This document shows, piece by piece, positions 30,937 through 37,279 of a stretch of 37,279 nucleotides of DNA. The stretch's first letter is position 1; every line of letters begins with the position of its first letter. Position numbers and translations under genes: made by a program. The notes under the pieces are model-generated. The model did no database searches. It saw nothing but the letters and a program-made list of their open reading frames with translations, and was not told the origin of the DNA. Origin of the DNA: Pseudomonas fluorescens (GTDB taxonomy: Bacteria > Pseudomonadota > Gammaproteobacteria > Pseudomonadales > Pseudomonadaceae). Location of the stretch: positions 1 to 37,279 of the forward strand of contig NZ_CABVII010000043.1 of NCBI RefSeq assembly GCF_902497995.1, read 5' to 3'.

Positions 30937-33507
30937 TTAGGCCAACTGAGGCTGCACGCTCAGCGGCTTGAGCGGCAACAGCGGCGCATGGGGATCGGCT
31001 TTCACCGATTGACGCCAGGCTTGCAGCCACTCGGGGTGACTTTCGTCCCAGATCTGCTCGTGCAGGCGACCCAATGCCACCGGATCACTCAGCAACTCCA
31101 CACGCTCTTTGTTGGTCAGCCCGGTTGGCCCGACTTTCATGGCATGGCGAACCCGTTCGATCCGCAGCCATTCGATCGGCTCGGCCTGACGGTGGCGTGA
31201 AGTCGCCAGCGAGCACGCCAAGGCGTTCTGCTGTGGATCGACCACTGCCCGGACAAAGCCGTCGTTCAGCGCGTGCCAACGGTTTTCGTGGGTGTACTGG
31301 TCGGTTGCCAGCAACGCCTGTGGCGGATTGTATTCCTCAGGGATCAGGAACAGGCTTTCGTCACGGGACTTGAGGCCCAGGCCGACACGACTGGAGATCA
31401 CCGACACCGGGATCGACAGCATCAACGAACCGACGATCGGCACCAGCCACCAGAGGAAGCTCGGGTTCAGCCAGATCACCAACAGCGCCCAGAAGAAGCC
31501 CAGCAAGGTTTGCGGACCATGGCGTTTTACCGCCTCGCTCCAGGGCGTGGAGTCGTCGTCACGTTGCGGCGAGTTCCAGGTCGCGGCCCAGCCGAGGAAC
31601 GCGGCGAGCACGAAACGGGTGTGGAAGATCATCCGCACTGGCGCCAGCAGCATGGAGAACAACATCTCCAGCAACATCGACAGGGTCACCTTGAACTTGC
31701 CACCGAACTCTTTCGCGCCCTTGGCCCAGATCAGGATGATGCTCAGCAACTTCGGCAGGAACAGCAGCACGATGGTCGTCGAGAACAGCGCAATCGCCTT
31801 GTCCGGGTGCCATTGGGGCCACAGCGGATAGAGCTGGCGTGGTTCGAGGAAATATTGGGGCTCCATCAGCGTGTTGACCGCCAGCAGCGCCGTCGACAAT
31901 ACAAGGAAGAAGAACCACAACGGCGCCGACAGGTAGGACATCACGCCGGTGAGGAACACCGCCCGGTGAACCGGGTGCATGCCTTTGACCAGGAACAGGC
32001 GGAAGTTCATCAGGTTGCCGTGGCACCAGCGACGGTCACGCTTGAGTTCGTCCAGCAGGTTCGGCGGCAGTTCTTCGTAGCTGCCCGGCAAGTCATAAGC
32101 GATCCACACACCCCAGCCGGCACGGCGCATCAGCGCGGCTTCGACGAAGTCGTGGGACAGAATCGCACCGGCGAACGCACCTTTACCGGGCAATGGCGCC
32201 AGGGCGCAGTGCTCGATGAATGGCTTCATGCGGATGATCGCGTTGTGGCCCCAGTAATGGGATTCGCCCAACTGCCAGAAGTGCAGACCGGCGGTAAACA
32301 ATGGACCGTATACACGGGTCGCGAACTGCTGCATGCGCGCATACAGCGTATCCATGCCCGACGCACGCGGCGCGGTCTGGATGATCCCGGCGTCCGGCGT
32401 GGCTTCCATCAAGCGCACCAGACTGGTCAGGCATTCGCCGCTCATCACCGAGTCAGCGTCGAGCACGACCATATATTTGTAGTCACCACCCCAACGACGG
32501 CAGAAGTCGTCGAGGTTACCGCTTTTACGTTTCACGCGGCGGCGGCGACGGCGATAGAAAATCTTGCCAAAACCCTTGGCTTCGCGACAGACATCCAGCC
32601 AGGCTTGTTGCTCGGCAACGCAGATGTCGGCTTCGTTACTGTCGCTGAGCACGAAGAAGTCGAAGCGATCAAGGCTGCCCGTGGCGGCGACCGACTCGAA
32701 CGTCGCTCGCAAGCCGGCGAACACCCGCGGCACGTCTTCGTTGCAGATCGGCATGACCAGTGCGGTGCGCGCGTCCTTGGGGATCGGTTCGTTACCGGCG
32801 CTTTTACCGGAAATCCGGTATTTGTCATGGCCGGTGAGCAACTCGAGGAAGCCCATCAATGCGGTCCAGAAACCGGCCGACACCCAGCAGAACAGAATCC
32901 CGAACAGTATCAGGATGCTGGTTTGCAGCGCATACGGCAGCACTTGCGTGACGGTTTGCAGGAACGGCTGGTGCAGGACTTCATCCAGGTCGACGAACGA
33001 CCAGCCCTGGTACGGCATGATGCCTTTCATGTACCAGCCGGCGACGATGGTCTGACCGAGCATCAGTACCAACAGAATGTAGCGCCGGATCGAACCTACG
33101 GTGCGCCAGCGAGCCGCCGGCAGCACGTTTTCGTCTTTCGGCGGCTTTGGCGGGTTGGTGCGGCCGGTCAGGCGACGCCAGCCACGCACCAGAATATTGG
33201 TGCGCCACGGCTCCGGCACGACTTTGGTCCGACGAATCGGCGGGGTCGCCCGCAGGCAGACCCGGCCGCTGGCGTCGAGCACCAGCATTTCGGCGTCCGC
33301 CAGTTCTTCGGCGGTGTTCAGGGTCAGGCGACGACCCACCGAAGCCTGGGCGGCCTCGGTCGGCGCGTCGAACGTCGAAGACGACAGGCGTTCGTGCAAT
33401 TCACTGAAGGACTGGCAACCCACGAGTTCCGCGCGCTGCTCGTCGGTCATCGGTAGATGCGCCAGATACTCGGCAAGCGTCTCTGGCTGTATTTGAGAAT
33501 TACTCAT
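30937..33507 (-). CDS. opgH: Glucans biosynthesis glucosyltransferase H
   Basis: OpgH (MdoH) makes and moves the beta-1,2-glucan backbone of osmoregulated periplasmic glucans across the inner membrane, using UDP-glucose. The 856-residue protein has an N-terminal cytoplasmic segment and two membrane helices. The GT2 domain follows with VMPICNEDVPRVF, the metal-site VVLDADSVM, GHNAIIRMKPFIEH and RRDRRWCHGNL-type QxxRW region (KRDRRWCHGN). Several more membrane helices and a cytoplasmic tail follow. ATG 33507 overlaps the opgG stop by eight bases, so translation is coupled, and a strong terminator follows the gene. Confidence 0.97.
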   Translation of the reverse strand: MSNSQIQPETLAEYLAHLPMTDEQRAELVGCQSFSELHERLSSSTFDAPTEAAQASVGRRLTLNTAEELADAEMLVLDASGRVCLRATPPIRRTKVVPEPWRTNILVRGWRRLTGRTNPPKPPKDENVLPAARWRTVGSIRRYILLVLMLGQTIVAGWYMKGIMPYQGWSFVDLDEVLHQPFLQTVTQVLPYALQTSILILFGILFCWVSAGFWTALMGFLELLTGHDKYRISGKSAGNEPIPKDARTALVMPICNEDVPRVFAGLRATFESVAATGSLDRFDFFVLSDSNEADICVAEQQAWLDVCREAKGFGKIFYRRRRRRVKRKSGNLDDFCRRWGGDYKYMVVLDADSVMSGECLTSLVRLMEATPDAGIIQTAPRASGMDTLYARMQQFATRVYGPLFTAGLHFWQLGESHYWGHNAIIRMKPFIEHCALAPLPGKGAFAGAILSHDFVEAALMRRAGWGVWIAYDLPGSYEELPPNLLDELKRDRRWCHGNLMNFRLFLVKGMHPVHRAVFLTGVMSYLSAPLWFFFLVLSTALLAVNTLMEPQYFLEPRQLYPLWPQWHPDKAIALFSTTIVLLFLPKLLSIILIWAKGAKEFGGKFKVTLSMLLEMLFSMLLAPVRMIFHTRFVLAAFLGWAATWNSPQRDDDSTPWSEAVKRHGPQTLLGFFWALLVIWLNPSFLWWLVPIVGSLMLSIPVSVISSRVGLGLKSRDESLFLIPEEYNPPQALLATDQYTHENRWHALNDGFVRAVVDPQQNALACSLATSRHRQAEPIEWLRIERVRHAMKVGPTGLTNKERVELLSDPVALGRLHEQIWDESHPEWLQAWRQSVKADPHAPLLPLKPLSVQPQLA

Positions 33508-35329
33508 CGGCAGGCAACTGGTAGCTCCAGGTCTCGGTCAGGACTTCTTCAGTCGGCGCCGATTCCGGTGTGGCTGGGGCCGCGTCGGCAGCTGCAGGCT
33601 GCTGGGCGTCTTTGTTGTCCCGATCCTTGGAATTTGCGACAGGCTTGGCTTCGGCCTGTTTGGCTTCAGCTTGCTTGGTTTGCTTGGCGTCCTTGGCTTC
33701 CTTGTCCAGCTTCTCCTGCTGCCTGGCGGCGACCTTGTCGGCCTTGGCAACGGAAGAGTTGGAGGCAGGCACGGCCTTGGCCAGGTCGGCAGTCACGATG
33801 TTCTTGACCAGTGCGGCACGCATTTCCGTAGCCTTGCCCGGGTCCTTGATCTTCATGCGCAGGGTCAGGCGCCAGCCCTTGGTTTCAGGGTTGTAGCGCA
33901 CGCTGTTCTCGACCAGCTCGGCATTCTCGCCAACGCTGACCTGGCTGCGAACCTCGGTATCTGCCGGCAGTGCCATCAGGGACGGGCCTTCGAAGTCCAC
34001 CAGGTAGGCAACGCTGCCATCGGGCTGACGAATCAGGTTGGACTGTTTCACGTCACCGGTGGAGCGCAGGGTCTGTTGTACCCAGGCGCTGTCCGGCGCG
34101 TGAAGCGCGGCTTCGTCGATGGTCCAGTGCATGCGGTAGGCGACGTCGAGCGGCTGGCCAGGTTCAGGCAGCTTTTCCGGACTCCAGAAAGCCACGATGT
34201 TGTCGTTGGTTTCGTCGGCGGTCGGAATTTCGACCAGGTCTACAGAACCCTTGCCCCAATCGCCTTTTGGTTCGATCCAGGCACTCGGGCGCTTGTCGTA
34301 ACGGTCATCGAGGTCTTCGTAATGGCTGAAGTCGCGGCCACGCTGCAGCAGACCGAAACCGCGCGGGTTCTCGATGGAGAAGTTGCTGACAGCCAGGTGT
34401 TTCGGGTTGTTCAGTGGGCGCCAGATCCACTCGCCGTTGCCGGCATGGATCGACAGGCCGCTGGAATCATGCAGCTCGCGACGGTAGTTCAGCACTTTCG
34501 ACGGTTGGTTGGCGCCGAACAGGAACATGCTGGTCAAAGGCGCAACGCCAAGCTTGGTGACCTTGTCACGCAGGAACATCCTGGCCTTGACGTCGACCAC
34601 GGTATCGCTGCCGGGACGCAGGGTCAGGCGATATGCACCGGTGGCACGTGGCGAGTCCAGCAGGGCAAAGATCACCAGATGCTTGTCACCCGGTTTGGGC
34701 TGCTGAATCCAGAACTCGCTGAAACGCGGGAACTCTTCCCCGGACGGCAAAGCGGTATCGATGGCCATGCCGCGGGCGGACAAGCCATAGGTGTGCCCTT
34801 TGCCGACCACGCGGAAGTAGCTCGCACCGAGCATGGTCATGATTTCGTCTTGCTTGTCGGCCTTGTTGATCGGGTACAGCACCCGGAAACCGGCGTAACC
34901 CAGTTGCTCGGTGGCTTTAGGATCGAACTTTACATCGCCAAAATCAAACCGCTCTGGGTCGTATTTGATCTCTTCGACGGTGTTAGCCGTGATTTCGTTG
35001 ATTTTCACCGGAGTATCAAAGTGCATGCCCTGGTGATAGAACGACAGCTTGAACGGGGTTTTCTGATCGGCCCACTCGGCTTTCTCGGTGCGGAAACGAA
35101 TTTTCTGATAGTCCGCGAATTTCATTTCGCGGAATTCGTTCGGCAGGTTACTGCGCGGAGCTTCGTATTTCTGCCCGGCCAGCTCTTTTGCCTTGACCGA
35201 TACATCATCCAGATTGAATGCCCAAAGCTGGCCGGCGCTGAGCAGGCAAAGCAGTGCAGAGCCCGCTACCAGAGCGCTTCGTAACCGTTGGGCAGACAAT
35301 TTTGGAGCATTACAGGGACTAACAATCAC
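33500..35329 (-). CDS. opgG: Glucans biosynthesis protein G (periplasmic)
   Basis: OpgG (MdoG) acts in the periplasm on osmoregulated glucans, adding or shaping branches. The 609-residue protein has a signal peptide ending near GQLWAFNL. The beta-sandwich catalytic domain begins FNLDDVSVKAKELAGQKYEA, followed by an Ig-like domain. A Lys/Ala/Glu-rich low-complexity stretch near the end (AARQQEKLDKEAKDAKQTKQ and on) precedes the closing LTETWSYQLPADE. I choose GTG 35329, six bases behind GAGGG, which gives MIVSPCNAPKLS; ATG 35356 is in frame but has no better ribosome site. First gene of opgGH. Confidence 0.95.
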   Translation of the reverse strand: MIVSPCNAPKLSAQRLRSALVAGSALLCLLSAGQLWAFNLDDVSVKAKELAGQKYEAPRSNLPNEFREMKFADYQKIRFRTEKAEWADQKTPFKLSFYHQGMHFDTPVKINEITANTVEEIKYDPERFDFGDVKFDPKATEQLGYAGFRVLYPINKADKQDEIMTMLGASYFRVVGKGHTYGLSARGMAIDTALPSGEEFPRFSEFWIQQPKPGDKHLVIFALLDSPRATGAYRLTLRPGSDTVVDVKARMFLRDKVTKLGVAPLTSMFLFGANQPSKVLNYRRELHDSSGLSIHAGNGEWIWRPLNNPKHLAVSNFSIENPRGFGLLQRGRDFSHYEDLDDRYDKRPSAWIEPKGDWGKGSVDLVEIPTADETNDNIVAFWSPEKLPEPGQPLDVAYRMHWTIDEAALHAPDSAWVQQTLRSTGDVKQSNLIRQPDGSVAYLVDFEGPSLMALPADTEVRSQVSVGENAELVENSVRYNPETKGWRLTLRMKIKDPGKATEMRAALVKNIVTADLAKAVPASNSSVAKADKVAARQQEKLDKEAKDAKQTKQAEAKQAEAKPVANSKDRDNKDAQQPAAADAAPATPESAPTEEVLTETWSYQLPADE

Positions 35330-35533
35330 GAGCAACCCTCGCCGAAAACAGATCAAAAAACCAACGGCCAGTTAAAGTGCCAGCACGGTGTGCGGTGAAC
35401 AAAACCGACCCTGCGAACCACTCTTGCCAAGTTGGCGAGCATTGTTCCGACCCCTTTGGGGCTAAATGATTCCCCAACAGGTCCCGAACAAGTCTCTACC
35501 TAAGTCAAAATGGGCCAACGAACGCTGATCCCC

Positions 35534-35565
35534 GTAACGCGCGATTATCTAGTATGCCGCGTTAC
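35534..35565 (-). promoter_or_regulatory. Inverted repeat around a -10-like sequence upstream of opgG
   Basis: GTAACGCG (35534-35541) and CGCGTTAC (35558-35565) are exact inverted copies enclosing TACTAGATAATCG on the minus strand, which contains a GATAAT. It lies about 205 bases before opgG, in the 35330-35649 gap that otherwise shows nothing recognisable. It may be a promoter with an operator, or a hairpin behind dtd. Confidence 0.35.
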
Positions 35566-35649
35566 AACACATCAGGGGCAGCCCAGTATTTCTCGCGAAA
35601 GAACCCTGTTTTCAGGCGAAAAGAGCTTAAAAACATGTTTCAAGCGCTT

Positions 35650-36087
35650 TCAGGTCTGTAACAGAAAGGTGACCGGGCCATCGTTGACCAGGTGCACCTG
35701 CATATCCGCGCCGAATCTACCTGATGCCACAGTGCCATGCACCTGTTTTGCCTTGCCCAATAGATAGTCGAAAAGCTCCTCTCCCAGGGCCGGAGGGGCA
35801 GCGGTCGAAAAGCCTGGACGCAACCCGCTTCGGGTATCGGCGGCCAGGGTGAACTGAGAGACCAGCAGCAACCCGCCGTCGACATCCGCCAGGGACAGAT
35901 TCATCTTGCCCTCGGCGTCGCTGAATACTCGATAGTTAAGCAGTTTATGCAGAAGTTTGTCGGCACTGGCTCGAGTATCCTCTGGCTCGACTGCCACCAG
36001 CACCAGCAAACCCTGGTCCACCGCGCCGACCACCTCCCCCGCTACCTCGACTCGCGCGCCTCGCACGCGTTGCAGCAGACCCTTCAT
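35650..36087 (-). CDS. dtd: D-aminoacyl-tRNA deacylase
   Basis: DTD removes D-amino acids (and glycine from tRNA-Ala) wrongly attached to tRNA. The 145-residue protein has the two signature motifs: LVSQFTLAADTRSG and the cis-proline NDGPVTFLL at its end, which form the chirality-checking pocket across the dimer. The start ATGAAGGGTCTGCTGCAACG is typical (MKGLLQRV). ATG 36087 overlaps the pip stop (ATGA), so the pair is translationally coupled. Confidence 0.96.
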   Translation of the reverse strand: MKGLLQRVRGARVEVAGEVVGAVDQGLLVLVAVEPEDTRASADKLLHKLLNYRVFSDAEGKMNLSLADVDGGLLLVSQFTLAADTRSGLRPGFSTAAPPALGEELFDYLLGKAKQVHGTVASGRFGADMQVHLVNDGPVTFLLQT

Positions 36088-37055
36088 GCTTCTTCAGGCG
36101 CCAGATCGAGCAGACGTCGGGCCATCAGATTGGCGGCGCGAACCAGCGCATCGGTAATCCCAGGCTCGGACGCGGCATGGCCAGCGTCACGGATCACCTG
36201 CAATTCACTGTTTGGCCAGTTCTGATGCAGTTCCCAGGCGTTATCCAGCGGGCAGATCACGTCGTAGCGACCGTGAACGATGACCCCAGGCAGATGGGCG
36301 ATCTTGCCCATGTCGCGGATCAGCTGGTCCGGTTCAAGGAACGCATTGTTGGTGAAGTAATGACATTCGATGCGGGCGATGGACAATGCGCGCTGCGGCT
36401 CGGAAAAACGGTCGACCACCAGCGGGTTCGGACGCAGGGTCGCCGTTCGTCCTTCCCACATGGACCAGGCCTTGGCCGCGTGCATCTGGGCGATCTGGTC
36501 GTTGCCGACCAGGCGCTTGTGGAAAGCCGAGAGCAGATCGTCGCGCTCATCCAGCGGGATCGGCGCGATGTAGTCTTGCCAGTAGTCGGGAAACAGACGG
36601 CTGGCACCCGACTGGTAGAACCACTCGATTTCCTGCGCACGACAGAGAAAAATCCCGCGCAGAATCAGGCCGTGTACACGTTCCGGGTGGGTTTGCGCGT
36701 AGGCCAGCGCCAGGGTCGAACCCCAGGAGCCGCCGAACAATACCCACTTGTCGATCCCCAAGTGCTTGCGGATGCGCTCGAGGTCGGCGACCAGATCCCA
36801 GGTGGTGTTGTTTTCCAGGCTGGCGTGGGGGGTGGAGCGACCGCAACCGCGCTGGTCGAAAGTCACTATGCGATACAGGTTCGGATCGAAATACCGGCGG
36901 CTCTGGGCATCACACCCGGCGCCGGGGCCGCCGTGGATGAACACTACCGGCAAACCTTCCGGTGAACCGCTTTCGTCGACATACAGCGTGTGAGTTGCAT
37001 CGACAGCCAGATCGTGCCGGGCGTGGGGTTTGATCTGCGGGTACAAAGTCTGCAT
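36084..37055 (-). CDS. pip: Proline iminopeptidase
   Basis: This cytoplasmic serine peptidase (S33 family) removes N-terminal proline from peptides. The 323-residue alpha/beta-hydrolase has the oxyanion motif HGGPGAG at residues 41-47, DQRGCGRS, the nucleophile elbow GGSWGS with Ser110, the acid in VHGRYDVICP and the His in DAGHAA. Its length fits the bacterial monomeric enzyme. ATG 37055 is preceded by ACGGAG. The operon pip-dtd runs towards opgG. A TAATAG box about 40 bases upstream may be its -10. Confidence 0.95.
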   Translation of the reverse strand: MQTLYPQIKPHARHDLAVDATHTLYVDESGSPEGLPVVFIHGGPGAGCDAQSRRYFDPNLYRIVTFDQRGCGRSTPHASLENNTTWDLVADLERIRKHLGIDKWVLFGGSWGSTLALAYAQTHPERVHGLILRGIFLCRAQEIEWFYQSGASRLFPDYWQDYIAPIPLDERDDLLSAFHKRLVGNDQIAQMHAAKAWSMWEGRTATLRPNPLVVDRFSEPQRALSIARIECHYFTNNAFLEPDQLIRDMGKIAHLPGVIVHGRYDVICPLDNAWELHQNWPNSELQVIRDAGHAASEPGITDALVRAANLMARRLLDLAPEEA

Positions 37056-37161
37056 TGCGCGCTCCGTAAGGGGTCGAGTTCATCCCTGGGGGGACTTCTA
37101 TTATTCTGCCGTCCGGCATCATAAACCCGAATTACGTCAATGAGCATGCCCTTGTAATTGG

Positions 37162-37238
37162 ATGGACTCGCCCACGCCGAGGCGTCAATGCGCCACGGTG
37201 GCAGTCTAAACAGCCAACGACAGCGAGGGCGAGTCCAT
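37162..37238 (+). promoter_or_regulatory. Structured leader: 12-bp inverted repeat covering ribosome site and start codon
   Basis: ATGGACTCGCCC (37162-37173) and GGGCGAGTCCAT (37227-37238) are perfect inverted copies. Inside lie two smaller hairpins, ACGCC-GA-GGCGT (37174-37185) and GCCA-CGG-TGGC (37192-37202). The right arm covers the last bases of GAGG (37225-37228) and the first two of the ATG at 37237. Folding in RNA would hide the start region. Confidence 0.5.
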
Positions 37239-37279
37239 GAAAAAGCATACTTCGATTGATCAATCATTGTCTTCTGCCG
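37237..37279 (+). CDS. Unknown protein, N-terminus only (cut by window edge)
   Basis: ATG 37237 opens a frame MKKHTSIDQSLSSA that runs off the right edge. GAGG lies eight bases upstream. Fourteen residues are too few to recognise a family. It is divergent from pip, and the 181 bases between the two starts hold the inverted-repeat leader. Confidence 0.45.
   Translation, partial: MKKHTSIDQSLSSA

Noticed and set aside
31273..33456. Long open frame antisense to opgH (727 codons)
   Set aside because: Shadow of opgH; low-complexity Gln/Arg/His composition and no start signals. The same applies to frames opposite hslU, phaC1, phaC2, opgG and ubiB.
37174..37202. Guanidine-II (mini-ykkC) riboswitch-like pair of small hairpins
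   Set aside because: The motif needs ACGR tetraloops on both stems. One loop here is GA and the other closes as CGG with an ACGG that is not properly framed by paired bases.
1..37279. CRISPR arrays, tRNA or rRNA genes, complete insertion sequences, prophage genes
   Set aside because: No spaced direct repeats of CRISPR type, cloverleaf sequences or transposase domains were seen; the only dispersed repeats are REP units and short palindromes.

Overview
The window is a stretch of chromosome from a Pseudomonas, most likely of the P. fluorescens group. The evidence is the gene order (priA-argS-SPOR protein-hslVU, then phaC1-phaZ-phaC2-phaD with opposing phaF/phaI, then ubiEJB-hisIE-tatABC-rsmE, then opgGH-dtd-pip), the high-GC codon use, and the many REP doublets of the GTGGGAGCGGGCTTGCTCGC type. 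I could not compare it with a database, so the species is not assigned.

Layout. 1-1311, minus strand: the first codons of malic enzyme (maeB), a secreted thermonuclease-like protein and rpmE. 1629-9254, plus strand: priA, argS, a SPOR-domain envelope protein, the HslVU protease behind a clear heat-shock promoter, and a small GBBH-like N-terminal domain protein. 9255-16560: the complete medium-chain-length polyhydroxyalkanoate (PHA) locus. It has two class II synthases, a depolymerase and the TetR regulator PhaD on the plus strand, and phasins PhaF and PhaI plus a small PHA granule-system protein on the minus strand. The phaC1 and phaI promoter regions carry matching 18-bp inverted repeats, the best candidate PhaD operator. 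16716-22798, plus strand: a tightly packed run ubiE-ubiJ-ubiB, hisI-hisE, tatA-tatB-tatC, rsmE for ubiquinone synthesis, histidine synthesis, twin-arginine export and rRNA methylation.

22800-28060 is the accessory part. It starts with a chemoreceptor gene whose sensor half has been cut out, leaving only the cytoplasmic signalling domain. An A/T-rich island follows, encoding a phosphatidylinositol-specific phospholipase C X-domain protein joined to a long array of fibronectin type III modules. The open frame is interrupted at a run of seven C and twice more near its end; each break equals a net loss of one base. It may be a decaying gene, a phase-variable gene or a recoded one. This is the most unusual locus in the window.

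28063-37055, minus strand: an amino-acid ABC transporter (binding protein, permease, ATPase), opgG-opgH for osmoregulated periplasmic glucans, then dtd and pip. The last 43 bases hold the start of a divergent unknown gene whose ribosome site and start codon sit inside a 12-bp inverted repeat.

Seven REP doublets and one collapsed copy lie in intergenic gaps. No tRNA, rRNA, CRISPR array or complete insertion sequence was seen.
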